Part shown: piece by piece, positions 24,277-36,957 of the stretch
How positions within the stretch are numbered: position 1 is the stretch's first letter
Layout of the letters: each line of letters begins with the position of its first letter
From: Metellina segmentata
Taxonomy: Eukaryota; Arthropoda; Arachnida; Araneae; Tetragnathidae
Assembly: GCA_947359465.1 (NCBI GenBank)
Contig: OX375872.1
Coordinates: 1,008,838-1,072,837, forward strand
Reading direction: 5' to 3'
DNA length: 64,000 nucleotides
Position numbers and translations under genes: made by a program
Notes under the pieces: model-generated
What the model was told of the DNA's origin: nothing
The model's input: only the letters and a program-made list of their open reading frames with translations
Databases searched by the model: none

Positions 24277-25176
24277 GTATTGTATACTTTATCGAGAAAG
24301 TTTTTTATCTATTTTCAGCAATAAATTAAACAGATTCAGAAAAGATATTCATTAAAAATTAAATTTAAAAAAAAATGTTCTTTCCAGGCAAAGTATCCTA
24401 TTTGTTAGTTTTTAGTTATGAATTGTTTTTAATGTTATCAAAATATCTTTACATTTTCAGATTAAATATAATTAAATAATAGTGGAAATAATAAGGAAAG
24501 CTATAACTTTCAGAGCTGCTTGACAGAATAAAGTAAAATTATAATGCCTATTTAGTTCCTCCAACCAACTAAACTCATTCAAAAAAGACTGAATTCTTAA
24601 ATTAAATTAGAACTGGTGTTTTCTTTTCTCATGTTCATGGGCGGCTATGTTCTGGGATTTTAGGTGGGATATTCGGTTTCAAAAAATCACCTTTTTTTTT
24701 GTCCTCACCTCTTTTGTTGACATTGAGGTACATGAAAATCTTTGTTTTTATAATTATTTCTAAAGTTGTCTTTCATGCTGATTTTAGAAATGAAAATAGT
24801 TTTTTCTATCACAGACAGTTTCCCTAAATTGCTAATGCTAACAATGCTTTTGTAACTCTTAAGTGATACTGTTGGTTTCTGAGATTGTAAGTCTATATCT
24901 TTATCTGTATGTAACTAACTTAAAATTTACTTTCCAAAATATTAGAAAAGAATTCTGGATTAAAGTTTAGTTTATCAAGAATCACAAATTTCAATTACAG
25001 TCAAAAGGTATTTTATGTATACTCCCTTTTGCCAATTCAGATAGATATTTCTTCCTTGACACATTTTTAAGTCTTGATATTACTCCAAATTTGGTAAACC
25101 CTGCATTTTCCATACAAATTATCAACTAAATCATTGCATTAGACCAACACTCCTTTCACAAATGTCTTGGTGAGGG

Positions 25177-26942
25177 TCAGGTGTGAATGTGTTTTGACTT
25201 CACAAACCAACACACGAAATTAAGGTTTGCTTGCTGCACAAGTTCTAATTTTATGGAAACAGTCCCACTACCTCTCATCATGACATGGGCATTGCTAATC
25301 ACTAGATAATCACTGTTATTAAAATACATTAAATTTACTCCGACTCTCTCAAACAGGTGGTTTGCTACATCATGTGGGACAAGAGGTTCTCTACATAGCG
25401 ATTTTTGAAAATTTTCACGCATTGCACTTAGAAATGACATTTTTAATGTCTTGATTAATACCTGGCTAGAACATTAATTACTTGGCTCTATTTTTACACT
25501 TCTGGAAGCCCAGATGAGCTTCATGTATCAACATTAACATATCTTGCCTAAGAACATTTGGAATGTCAAATTTGTCATTTAAAAATACCAGTCCATTAAT
25601 GCAAACAATATCATTTTTCAATTTGTAGTAATGCCTCAAGGTGTTGGGTACATTTTCTTTTCAAGGCCATCCATTTTAAAAGTATTTACAGATTAACTTT
25701 GAATCATTATTTTCCTCAGTGGCTTTCTGAAATTGCTTGAATTTGTTTTCACTCATTGGTAAGAGTAGATACAGAATGAACCATGTTAATCATTTTTGGG
25801 TCGTCTTTGGTTTCCTCTTTAATATATGCTCGTGACAAAGTATTGGCAATCTACATTTGGCTTCCTGGCAAATATTTTACAGTAAAAGCATTCTTTGTAA
25901 ACAAGAAGGGTCAAGGGTTTTTATGATCACTTTCAACTTTAATCTTATGACCATAGACCAAATTGTGATGTTTTTGAAAATCAAAGACAATTGCCAGCAA
26001 TGCCTTTTCAATTTGGGCATAATTCTTTGCATCTTTGGTTAAGCTCTTAGATGCAAATGCAATTCGATTACCCTCTTGTTGCAAATATGCACCAAGACCA
26101 TCTTTAGAACTATCACACTGGATAGTAATGGGCAAGGATTCAGTAAATACTTTTAGAACTTAATTAACTTTTTAATACTCTCAAAACTTTTATTCTGTTC
26201 ATGATTTCATTCAAATTCAACATAATTTTTTTAACAATCCTCTTAAGGAGCAGTAACAGCAGAGACATTGGGTACAAATTTAGATAGAAAATTAACCATG
26301 TGTAGTAACCTTCTGATGTCACCATTACACAGAGGTTGTTCTAGTTTAGTAATAGCTTTAATGTGACTTAGATCAGCTTGTATACCCATCTTAGATACTA
26401 AGATACCCATATATTTTACTTCAGGGACCCTATTGTAACTTATCCCGATTGAACTTCACATTATTTGCTTTGGCTCTCTCCAGAACCTCTATTAAAATTC
26501 TGTCATGGTCTTTTTCACCTTTACGTGCTATGATGTTGTCATCAAAATAAATTTCTACCCCAATAATATCCCCAAATAATTTCTTATTCTTTTTCTGAGA
26601 TGTCGAGGGCAGAACAAATTCCTAAAGGTAGCCTGTTCTGAACTGGGATCATCTAATGGTATTTCCCAGAATCCTTCTTTTAGATCTAATACAGAGAAAC
26701 ATTGCTTTCCTTCCAATCTGTTAATGATTTCTTCTGCAGAAGGAATTACATCATTTCATGCTTTATTGCCTTATTAGGATTTTTGGGATCATGAAAAATT
26801 CTTAATTTACCATTAGGATATTCAACCACAACTGAACTATTTACCCAATCTGAGGGTTTGTTTACCTGAGAAACAATACCTTGTTCTAATTCATTAATGG
26901 TAGTTCTTAACTTTATGTATAGATTGGGGTACTCTTCTAGTA
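25177..26942 (-). pseudogene. Ty3/Gypsy pol fragment: RT, RNase H, integrase
   Basis: On the minus strand, from 26942 downward: LLEEYPNLYIKLRTTINELE, then GIVSQVNKPSDWVNSSVVVE, YPNGKLRIF (start of Gypsy reverse transcriptase); after many stops, ITIQCDSSKDGLGAYLQQEG, IAFASKSLT and VESDHKNP (RNase H, 25911-26135); and at 25177-25440 EPLVPHDVANHLFERVGVNL with NNSDYLVISNAHV, an integrase core region. The order is right for Ty3/Gypsy pol, and stops and frameshifts are numerous. Its 5' continuation is found at 33450-33535 and 36990-37105, beyond later insertions. Confidence 0.82.
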
Positions 26943-26947
26943 GAACC

Positions 26948-29369
26948 CAGGGTGTCTACCAGTCATGAAAATCATGAAAGTCACGAATTCAGAAAATGGT
27001 CACTAAAACCATGAAAAGTCACGAAATTAGCCTCTCAGTCACGAATTTTTCCATTTTGTAAATTGTGTAAGGATGTTCTTTTTTTTTGAAAACCCATTTG
27101 ATACCAAATGGACTTTTGAAAATGGTTGAGACGTCAATGGAAGCTTGTTTAACCTCATGAGCATCAACTAGCAATGTCGCGAATGTCAGTCTGCTATCAT
27201 TTCTGCCGACCTGTCGCACATGTACGCGAAGGAAAAAAATATCTAGAACAATATTTTCAGATCCTGTTTCCGAAGCAATATTAGCTGATGCTGTTTCAAG
27301 TGGAAAACAAACCACCAATTGGATTTAAAAAGCAATCTTCTATCCCTGAAATGAATCGACCTATTCCAAATGAATCGGGTCATTTATATATTACAGGGTA
27401 CCCACGGGTCTTAGAAAGTGCTTATTGTGATCTTCTATTTCTAAAAGCTGTTGGAAGTACTTAGTTTCCGTCAATACCGGAAGTCCTTAGAAAGTGTTTA
27501 TTTTCCTTTGAAAACAAAATTCAGTTTTCAAATGACGATATTTTTTCCCAATATTTCTGACCTCTTTTTATCGTCTGATTTGCGATAAAACTGCTTACTA
27601 GTACGGCATTAAATACGAAAAAAAAGAACCACGATCGATTAAAAATAACAAAGAAGATGGCAAAAACTTAAACTGCTAGCTGACCGAAAACAAATACTTT
27701 TTCTATGCTTTATAATTTTTTTCTCTTTGTATCCGGGTGACAAATACTCAAGGCCGATTGTGCTTAAACTCCACTTTGCTTTTTTTGTGCCATGAGCAAT
27801 CCGTTTCCATCGTCAGCTTAGATGGTTATTTTCAAATTAATTTTGTTTTATTACAATACTCTATATATGCATTCAATAAAATTGCATTTTATTTGTTTAA
27901 GCTTATTATAAATTTTATAAATTTATCATAGTTTTTGCATAATTCTTATGATTTGTTTCAATTCTCGTTTGGTCTCCGATCCAGTCAAATTTGACTGACG
28001 TATGCAACTTGCAATCCTTGTACTAACTGAATAGTTTGTCATTAATTTTATATTAGTGAAACCTCCGATGTGCTAGTATATTAATTTACTTCTTATTTTT
28101 ATTATGAATTTATGAAAGTTTATTTATAAAATAATTACTGGGGTGAGTAAATTAAATTTATAAGTGGACTCTGAAGCTGCAGACATAGCAAGGTAATCAA
28201 TATAATTTCAAAAAAAAAGAAAGAAAAAAAAGGAATTTTTTGAAAATGAAAGTATTGTTGGATTAGGGCGTCATAAGGGAGGAGCCTGACCACAAAGTGG
28301 TGTTTTATAAGTATGAGCAGCAATATGGTAGAAAATTGCTCATACACTGCCCCAAAGACCATTAAAAAGCAAACACAATACAATATGAAAAGAATAAGAA
28401 AACGAAATTAAACTCGCAACAGCAGCTGGGAGACAGGCGACACCAAGCCAATTTGGTAGGTTACGATTTGGTGGCGATCTTTGGGCTTGATATCGCAGGT
28501 CCTCATTAAACCCTCAGCTTTTTCTTTTCCTTTTTATAAAATCAAATGCACTGCAAAGAGATATCCATCCGAAGTTTTTATTCTTGCAGTCTCCTTTCTA
28601 TAATTTGTTTGTACTTACATATTACTAATATGTGTACACGTAAATGCCCATATATTAACTGCTAAATTTTATAAAAATCAGACTGGGCTTTTAATAGTTG
28701 GAAATTACCATTGCATAACCGTATTGTCATGGGAGTGTCGTGATTGCCTCTTTCAATAGTGCTAGGAAATGCCATTAAATTTAATTGTATCACATTGGCA
28801 TTGGAGCTCGCTGCAAAAAATTCAGATTAATTGCATCAAAGCAGACAGTATTGAAAAACCATCTCCACGATTTGTAAAAATCCAAGTGTTAAAGAAAAAC
28901 TAAAACTTTTTGACTGGAATCAACATAGGCTGTTGTATTATTCAGGTTTTTTTAGTTATTGGTCGTTTGATCACATCTGTAGCGGCTTGTAGGACGGGTT
29001 TGGTTTTATTAAAATATGGAAAAAAGTGCATAGATCAATGTTATGTCGTATTTTTATGTAGTAGTTTATACATTTCCGTTACTACGTGCATGATATTTAA
29101 ATTTTGTTGTATATGTTTAATTGTGAAATAAATGCATAGATTTGGAGGTGTGCAAGCACTGAATATTCGTCAGTAAAAGGTTGAAAAGGTACGAAAAAGA
29201 ATTTTTGAATAAATATTTGGTTCATAAATGATTTTTTTAATGTTTTCAATTTTTAGAAAAATGTGCGTATTTGAAAGTTTAGGTCATGAAATTTGTTAGT
29301 ACCAGACTTTTTCATGAATATCATGAAAAAGTCACGAAATTAAGTTTCCAAAATTTGGTAGACACCCTG
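26948..29369. mobile_element. hAT-like element, TIR CAGGGTGTCTACCA, 5-bp repeat
   Basis: 2,422 bp with inverted ends CAGGGTGTCTACCA (left, and right on the complement). The pentamer GAACC flanks both sides (26943-26947 and 29370-29374). Next to each end are repeated TCATGAAA and GTCACGAA words, likely transposase-binding iterons. A 5-bp duplication is shorter than the usual 8 bp, so this may belong to a hAT subgroup with short duplications. No transposase was recognised inside. Confidence 0.7.
27396..27630. repeat. hAT-type element end, family shared with 52909
   Basis: Starts CAGGGTACCCACGGGTCTTA and contains AAAACAAAATTCAGTTTTCA and AATGACGATA. The same block occurs at 52909-53070, starting CAGGGTTCCCACAGGTCTTA. 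The matching opposite end was not located near this copy, so its length is unknown. Confidence 0.55.
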
Positions 29370-29539
29370 GAACCGGTCTGTCCAAAATGCCTCAAATGTT
29401 TTAAACCACCTATAAGTGGCTTTTTGTTATTTTTTAAGCCAAAAAAAAATGAAAAAAAGAGAATTAATTTAACACTTGCTCATACAAATAGCTATTTAAT
29501 TCTTAATTTGCAGCAATACAGGTTTAAGAAATAAGCATT

Positions 29540-30995
29540 CTGTAACAGTTAAACTAGTTGGCTGGATTGTTCATTTCCTAAACAATTTCTACTTTTGTTT
29601 TGAACAAAGCTAAAAGTTGAAAATAATCTTTCTACACTAGCTGATGATGCAATAAGATTGCAATTGAATTACAAGTTCACAGAATTTAAGATCAATAGGT
29701 TTCTTTAATGATGACCACCATGATATGGAATTTTCATTTACGGCAGAAACTGAAAATATGATTTTACAAAAGGATCAGTTTTTGATTGGTATTGAATTAA
29801 TATAGGTAGAAAATCTGTATTTATCTCTAACACCAGTTGACATACATATTCTTCCTGGATGGAGTTCAACTTCTCGCCTTTGTATTTTGGATGCAATGTG
29901 TATGCAGCAAAATGAACTGGGGTTAAACATTGTTCAAGCTTTTTATTCAACAATGTCTCAAAAGTTTTCAAGTCTTGATTTTTTTGAAAATTTAGAAATT
30001 CATTAACAACATTGGCTATTGTGGCGTTTTCAGCTTGAAGGCAATCCAGAGCTGCAGCTAAATGCTTAAAGTTAGGTAAAAATGCTTGGCTTCCTTATAA
30101 AGTTGGATTTTATTAATGATATTGATTATATTAGCTGGAAATTTTTTCTTTCTAATCTTCATATTTATCAACAATCTTCATCAAAAACTCCCTATTCTTC
30201 AATTATTTGCCTCACAATTGTTTTAACAGAGTTACATGTATCATTTCCTAAGAGGTTTAGAAAATGACATGCACAGCCATAACTGAAGAAAAAGTCACCA
30301 TCAATTTATTGATCGGTTTGAAGATCTTTGCGCATCTTTTTCATTTTGTGTTCACTATCACTGATGAAACTTTTAACATTACAGTTGTATTTCACTCTAG
30401 CTTCTTTTGCTAATGATAAACAATAGTCTGATGTTTGTTTATTGCTGTTTGGAGAGACTGATGACAAGAGAAAAGATTTTGCACCTGTCGATATGGAATT
30501 CACAATAATTGGCTCGTTATTACTATTGGACCAACCATCTTGAATAAGTGTGATATTTTGACCATCCAAATCCTCTTTGGCTATTTTTTGTACTTCGTCG
30601 TTCACTTCAGTCAACAATTCTTCTGCTACCTTTTTCCTAGTCGGTGGCATGTAACCTTTCCTTAAATAACTAATCATCTTTTTAAAGTATTAATTTTCTG
30701 TACAACTGAAAGGAATGTCGTATGCAAATTTTTTTTTTTGCTATTTCCATATCTAATGTATCATTTTTTTTGATGAAACTACCATCATTATTTGGTTTAT
30801 GGATGGATTTCTTTGGATTAAATTATTTAATTATTTTACTTGTATCACTTTCTTCTGTTGATACACTGACTTCTTTTGGAAACTGATGTTTTTGATGGAT
30901 GATCAATGTTTTTTGTGGCTTCGCATTTTTATAATGAGGAACTGCCAAATAGGATCTTTCTTCCTTCCTCCACAGTTAAGCTTACTCATACTCAT
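29540..30995 (-). pseudogene. hAT transposase (DUF659 type), broken
   Basis: Minus strand. It starts near 30993 with MSKLNCGGRKKDPIWQF, as in BED-finger hAT transposases. The open block 30306-30677 has LRKGYMPPTRKKVAEELL, ITLIQDGWSNSNNEPIIVN and KSFISDSEHKMKKM, the DUF659 region that carries the first catalytic Asp (QDGWS). At 29738-29971, LTPVHFAAYTLHPKYKGEKL is typical of the C-terminal half. Frameshifts and stops separate the blocks. It lies inside the insertion that splits the Gypsy element between 26940 and 33449. Confidence 0.75.
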
Positions 30996-31165
30996 AATTA
31001 AATACAATTCAATTTAATTTTTGAAGAGGTATGTTCTAAAAACTAACTCAACTAATTAGATATGCACAAAAAGTTACACCACACTATTATACCAGACACA
31101 TTTTCCCACACATTTGGAATGTAAATGAACAATAAACAGGTGTTGCCACTTCAAATAAAGTATAT

Positions 31166-32286
31166 CAGAGTTCCCACGGTCCTTGAAAAGTCCTTGAATT
31201 TTTTTCCCCTAACTAAGGGCCCTTGAAAGTCCTTGAAAATTACAGAACTGGTGAAAAGTCCTTGAAAGTACTTGATTAAAAAAAAAAACTTGTACATAGT
31301 TGTGTAATTTTGTCTTGCATTGGAACTTGTCCAGACTAGTTTTCCTCCACAGCAGGTGCGTCAAAACCAGTGTTTTGCGCTTTGGCACTATGGGATATAC
31401 TAATAATGCTACGTCTAGATTGTCCATTTTCCACAGTATTCTGTCCGTCTGAGTTGACACCTCTGGTCTCCATTAAGACGGCCGCCTTGTTATGCCTGCC
31501 GCATCATGACTTATCTATGGCCGCTAGATAACTGCACCGCTTTCTTAGGAAACCTTAGCTTTTGCAGTCAGGCTGCCATTGGAAACCTGGCACGCATCCA
31601 AAGAAATAAAGCCAAACTCTCATTGCAAAAATATAAAAATTGCAATTGAAAAATTAAATTTTCAAGAAAATCGCATTGAAGATATCCTTCTGTTATAAAA
31701 TTTTCTGCAGATTTTATATCCTTTGAAATTTTTACTCTTTAACAATCATAAAGATACAAACTTAGACTATAGAATAAAAAAGCCCTAACACCAGTCAAAA
31801 CTTTTGATTTGTTTTGTTTCTCAAACAAAATAAACCATGACAGCCGTCTGTTGTGGGCAGTGGACGACAGCAAAATGGAGATTCTGTCGTGTAGATCAAA
31901 CTGTGTGCAAGCTCCCATACTCTTCCTGCCACCAGAATCGTACAATATTTTATTGCATGACCGAAATCAATATGTGTGTAAGTAGCCTGATAGTTAGCAT
32001 TGAGACGAGAATAGCACTTTGCAAAAAAAAAAAATCATAGGTTCTGTGAGGAAAGAAAATCCAAATTATAACCAAATTGATGATAACCTTCCTTTTTTTA
32101 AATATCAGTAGTTTACAAAAAATTATGTCTTTTTTTTTTAATAATTTTTACATTTTTCTTTTTATCTGACAACTTTTGTGTATGCCTTGTTTTAGGTCGT
32201 TATAAAAAATTTTAGGTCCTTGAAAAATATTTTTTTGGTTTTGAAAAGTCCTTGAATTTTTTTTGGATAAAGGTGTGGGAACCATG
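31166..32286. mobile_element. Non-autonomous hAT, TIR CAGAGTTCCCACGGTCC
   Basis: 1,121 bp. The left end CAGAGTTCCCACGGTCCTTG is matched on the right complement by CATGGTTCCCAC. TATAT flanks both sides (31161-31165 and 32287-32291); an 8-bp reading (AAGTATAT and ATGTATAT) fits with one mismatch. TCCTTGAAA words recur several times just inside both ends. It sits in the arm of a small palindromic repeat whose other arm is at about 32370-32425. No transposase inside. A further copy of the same end starts at 63856. Confidence 0.65.
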
Positions 32287-32449
32287 TATATGTTATTGAT
32301 GATGATTAATTTTTTTCTTTCATATTATGGCATTAATATATAATACGAAGAAAAAAATTAATCATCAACAACATATACTTTAATTGAAGTGGCAACACCT
32401 GTTTATTTACTTTCCAAATGTATATGTATATCTCTGCAATTTTAAAAGG

Positions 32450-33335
32450 AAGTGTTTGTTTATGTGTACTCCCCTGACGAATCTGTGGCACCTATAGCAG
32501 TGGGACTTGGCACACAGGCAGTCTGAATTTTTCGCAATTTTTGTACAAAGCTCGAATTTTAAAATTCAATCTAGAACATTTTAAAATAAATTTAATTATG
32601 ATTGTTTTCCTTAGAATGGCAACACCATAAAGATATGACAGATTCTAAATTTATTTTTTCTGTGTTTCCGTTTGATTTTCCAAGCAACGCTTATCTTCTA
32701 GATTGTTAAAGATAGAGTAAAAGTTTCAACGGATATGAAATCTGCGGAAAATTTCACATTAGCATAAAATTCTATACCTGATACGATATGATTTTCTTTA
32801 AATAAATATTTTGAAATTGTAACTTTTATATTTTTCCCTCACGAATTTAACCTCGATTTTGTATGAGAAATCACAGATTCCATTTCCTGCTCTCAAACGA
32901 GTACAACCAAGGAAAGCAAAACAAATATAAAAAAATTTGACTGGCATTGTTTAGTTCTTTTTTGTAAAATCAAGATCGTTAAAGATAGATTGAAAATTTC
33001 ACCGGATTTGAAATCTGCTGAAAATTTTACACCAGATAGATACCTTATACATTTCATTTTCTTATAATAAATAATTTTTCAACTAGATATTTATATTTTC
33101 ACAACAGATTGTGACGTCATGCCGATTGGATGTCTTCGAAATTCGAATTTAACCGCATTTGACAATGAATGTTGCCCGTGATGGCTGTTATCCAATTGGC
33201 TACGAATTCCCATTTGGTGTGCGAGGCAAACCAAATAGGAATTTGTAGCAATTACCGGGGGTTACCTAGCAGTGATCACACCTGACCCCACAAAAAGAAC
33301 CGTCACGGTCCACCACGCATTGGCTAGTATAATAA
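32450..33335 (+). repeat. Helitron-like dispersed repeat, + copy
   Basis: Begins TCTCTGCAATTTTAAAAGGA and continues through GACGAATCTGTGGCACC and TTGGCACACAGGCAGTC. This head recurs at 37112 and, inverted, at 43192, 59258 and 61937. Internally it has a direct repeat of 273-bp period (32701 and 32974), and it ends in the repeat also seen at 13430-13690. The minus-strand relative at 58362-59258 has the same plan. There is no coding sequence; assignment to Helitron-related elements rests on the TC...-type head and missing target duplication. Confidence 0.6.
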
Positions 33336-33449
33336 TATTACAAAAAGCCAGTTTTTCATTTTGACTGGTTTAAACCAAGTTCGACTATTTTGAACTAGTT
33401 TTGACCATTGACCTGATCAAATTTAAAAAAATGTTTTTTTGAACCCTGC

Positions 33450-33535
33450 TTCTAGGAGCATTAATAACAGGTGGTACATCTTGGCTTTACTTCAATATGA
33501 TGAGGCTCACCAGGAAATTTTCACAATCCCTCAAA
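33450..33535 (-). pseudogene. Ty3/Gypsy pol fragment, start of RT
   Basis: On the minus strand this reads VFEGL, stop, KFPGEPHHIEVKPRC, the conserved entry into Gypsy reverse transcriptase. The left edge (CTTCTAGG, 33450) is nearly the same as CTTCTAGT at 26931-26938, where the downstream part of the same gene resumes, so the two pieces were once joined. Mariner insertion at TA (33536) cuts the other side. Confidence 0.7.
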
Positions 33536-33784
33536 TATTGGGCCATCCATAAAGTTCTGCGCATTTTCAAATCGAAGAGTGCTTTGTTATTATTTTGCTA
33601 CCGCTGATAAGGAGTGACATTAATTGAACCAGATGTGTATATATTCGGGTTTTTTCTGCTTTCACTGCATAATTCTAACTTGTGTTGTGTCATAATATTT
33701 GTTTCACTGCAATGCTAATAGAGAACCAAAACGTTTCATTCCTGTCATATTATGCTCTTTTATATTATAAAATATGTGCTGTAT

Positions 33785-34035
33785 ATGGACAAAGTGCTGT
33801 TTCTGATGACACCGTTCGAAGGTGATTTGATAAATTCAGGCGCAGAAATTTCAGCTTCGAAGATGATGCCCACTCTGGATGACCTTCCTCTCTAAACAAG
33901 GACCTATTAAAAGATGCTATCATTAAAAACCCACATTTCACAGTTCAGGAACTATCACACAGACTAAATATTCCAAAAAGTACAGTTCATGATCATCTGA
34001 AGAATATTTGGTATGTAAGCCGCTACGGTGTATGG
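33785..34035 (+). pseudogene. mariner transposase, N-terminal half
   Basis: Reads AVYGQSAVSDDTVRR, stop, FDKFRRRNFSFEDDAHSG, stop, then LLKDAIIKNPHFTVQELSHR and LNIPKSTVHDHLKNIWYVSR. These are the paired helix-turn-helix DNA-binding domains of mariner transposase. The frame runs to YGVWV, where the LTR element is inserted; the continuation P-H-T-L-T is found at 36239 onward. Confidence 0.8.
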
Positions 34036-34039
34036 GTAC

Positions 34040-36235
34040 TGTAACATATGGGCCGAGTGGTGTGCCTTTCTACAAAATGAAACAGCCTAGTATTAAAAAT
34101 AACTTGCGTTTATTTTGCAAAGAATTATTTACACTTTGTACACTAGAGATTTGCATCCCTATGACATGGGTGGTGCGAAACCGTCAAAAAACTCAACAGC
34201 CACGGCCTCATCAACGAGCACCGCAAAACAAAAACCTCCGCTTCCCTAGAGTTCTACAATGTATCTGCTTTGTCGGCAGACCCCTCATTCCGCCAGCCAA
34301 AAATCACTGGCATCCCAAAACAAACGGGACAGCGTTGCGACATTCGTCAGCAGGGCTCGGGCATCTGTTTCAGGAATTTGGAATCAAAGGTCAGTGGCGG
34401 TGGCGTCACAGACTTCCCCTCTCTCTGGGAGAAACTTTTCTCTCAGATGAAAAGTTTCTTTCTCCAAAACAACTGTCAGTTTTCACAACACTGAAGCACA
34501 TTATTATAATGTCGTTTTTAAGGTTAGACATACCAATCCGATATCCCAGAGTTGTGACTTTTGACAAAAAGTTAAACCTTTCACACAAAATTCTACTAAA
34601 AGCATATAATTTAAATAAAAACTTTCAAGTCAGTAAGTTTCATATCAATCCAATTAAGTTATAATTCAGATTATAGAGCAGTTTTGTACAATATAATCAA
34701 TTATTAAACCTTTTATATATATATATTTTAAAACCTAAATTTTTTTTCAAACACACAAAAAAACAAACGTATTATGACACATTAAAATATTTTTTTTTTT
34801 TGTAATCAGTATTCTACTTTTATATAGTATGTAGAATTAATAATCAAAGTAACATTTTGAATTACCCTTAAACCAACACAATACATATGTTATTTCTATA
34901 ATTCAAAGTAATGACCATTATATCATAGCAAAATCATTTCATACACTACAATCAATTAGAAAATAGTCATAATTCACAGATAAAATCTTTTCATATAACG
35001 TAATCATAATTCATAATTAAACTCGTCTCAAAACAATCATAATTCATGACTATTCCCACAGTATATTCGTAGTTAAAATAATGTTTTAACTGATTAGTCC
35101 TCAGTGTCAGACCAAATCAAATTATACTGGTAAGATAAAAAAAATAAAAATTCTGTTGGTGAAAATCCCAAACGACTTAATATTTTCGACAAGGTTTCTT
35201 CAAGGATGAGACACGAAGCCTTTATTTTTGTTCTATACTCCTCGGGCACAACTAACGTTTTCCTTTCATTCCCCAAGTGGTCTTTCTGATATCGAAATTG
35301 CAACTCGTTATCGATGCTATATTTATCTTTAGGGGGTCGAACCTTTCCCTGACTTATATAATGCAAAATCACAAATTTTTCTCAAAGTCATACACAATTT
35401 CTATTTCATTATAGGGTGGTAACTCTAAACTGTCCCCATTTTTTGTTCCCAGGTTACAGTCTGTTCCTTCATTCAACCCCCCATTTAATTCAGCAATCAC
35501 GTTTTTATCTTTGCACACTTCGGTTTTCCGTATGCAAGATGGGCGGTTATGTTGTACTGCTTTTCTTAGGGAACGTGTTTGGACAGCGTTAACGAAGTGA
35601 GGTAAAGCCGTTTGGTTTCCCAGAATATAGATTCCTCGGTCTAGTTCTTCCGGTATTACAGCAGCCTTAGTGTTGAAGGTACCGAACTCTTTCGTTTGTA
35701 TTTCAACCTGCGCCAAAGACAAACAAGTGGGAGTTTTGTCAAGCAGCGTTCTCAGACAAACGGTTTCACCCGTCAACCACGAAGGGCATATGTAATTATT
35801 GCGGATAGTGTCTATTGATGCCCCAGTATCTCTTAGTAATTTTATGTGGTGATTATTAATTACCTCATCAAACATGAAAGGGGTCAGAATTTCTTCGGAA
35901 ATTTCCTTGGTACATATCTGTACATTGTTTGCAGTTGCTGGGAATTTATCTTTAAGTTTTGGGCATTGGGGTCTAAAATGATTAACTGACCCACATTCAT
36001 AACATCAGGGACCTTTCCGTTCTTCATATCGGTCGTATTTGTTTTTTGGAAACTTCGGATTTCCTAGAACTTATCTGCTTTGTCGGCATTCTCGAAGAAG
36101 TCGACCCCTCATTCCGCCAGCCACAAATCACTGGCACCCCAAAACAAACGGGACAGCTGTTGCGACATTTGTCAGCAGGGCCCAGGCATCTGTTTCAGGA
36201 ATTTGGAATCAAAGGTCGGTGGCAGCGACGTCACA
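34040..36235 (-). mobile_element. Small LTR element inserted in the mariner
   Basis: About 2.2 kb, minus orientation. Ends are TGTAAC...GTCACA. The left LTR is 34040-34410; the right is truncated to about 36061-36235. Flanking tetramers are GTAC (34036-34039) and GAAC (36236-36239), a 4-bp duplication with one change; removing the element restores the mariner frame. A purine-rich tract (on the minus strand AGAGAGAGGGGAAGTC) abuts the left LTR as a 3' polypurine tract should. Inside are a zinc knuckle and protease but no reverse transcriptase. The deletion joining the truncated 5' LTR to gag makes it defective. Confidence 0.8.
35094..36020 (-). pseudogene. Gypsy-type gag/protease and possible integrase remnant
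   Basis: Minus strand. Just after a TGA stop comes a CCHC knuckle, CYECGSVNHFRPQC. From 35875 a retropepsin-like domain with LLRDTGASIDTI (catalytic D-T-G) continues through PEELDRGIYILGNQTALPHF to about 35372. There the frame shifts to a second open part (35094-35372) with ELQFRYQKDHLGNERKTLVV and PEEYRTKI, which resembles the segment preceding the integrase zinc finger in Gypsy pol. Reverse transcriptase and RNase H are absent, apparently lost by internal deletion. Confidence 0.65.
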
Positions 36236-36238
36236 GAA

Positions 36239-36957
36239 CCCCATACTTTAACATAGAATATGCTTGCTCGAATTTCGGCATGGGATTCTTTGCTGAAACG
36301 AAATGAAGAATCTCCTTTTTCGAAACTGCTCATTACTGGAGATGAGAAGTGGATACTATACAATAATGTAACAAGAAAAAGATCATGGGGTAAGCCAAAT
36401 GAACCTCCCAAGTAACATCGAAAGGGGGGCTGCATCCCAAAAAAGTAATGATCTGTGAAAGGTGGGACTACAAAAGAATTGTTCATTATGAATTGTTGCC
36501 ACAAAATCAGACAATAAATTCGGAAAAAATAGTGTTCTCAAATGGTGGTATTAAAAGCAGAAATCAAAGCAAAGCAGCCATAACTGACAAATTGTCGAGG
36601 TGTTGTCTTCCAGCATGACAATGCGTGACTCCACATTTCACTGAATGTCAGATTAAGACTTATTGAGTGTAGCTGAGATGTTTTGTGTTATCTCCCCATA
36701 TTCACTGAACCTTGCCCCTCAGATTTTTACCTCTTCAGGTCACTTCAAAATTATCTGAACGGCCTGGAGTTCAATTCTTTGGAGCCTCTCAAGACAGCAC
36801 CTCGATAACTTCTTTACAAACAAGCCTGATAGTTTTTTTTAAAATAATTTTCCAGCTGCGAGAAAGATGGCAAAAAACAAATAGAACAAAATGGTGCTTA
36901 TGTGATTCAATAAAAGTTTCTTATCGTTTTGTACTGCTTCTTTGGTATTTATCTTAA
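36239..36957 (+). pseudogene. mariner transposase, C-terminal half
   Basis: Resumes P-H-T-L-T, stop, NMLARISAWDSLLKRNEESP, then LLITGDEKWILYNNV and RKRSWGKPNEPP; further on HQNRxPHFTE-like text is degraded, followed near 36702 by SPYSPNLAPQIFTSS-like text. The TGDEKW motif holds the first catalytic Asp. Mariner D,D34D elements have a second Asp in 'HQDNARPH' and a third in 'YSPDLAPSD'; both regions are recognisable but mutated and frameshifted. Confidence 0.75.

Noticed and set aside
34008..34664. A 218-codon open frame as a gene
   Set aside because: It runs from mariner transposase into an LTR and the internal polypurine region, so it is an accidental fusion of two transposons.
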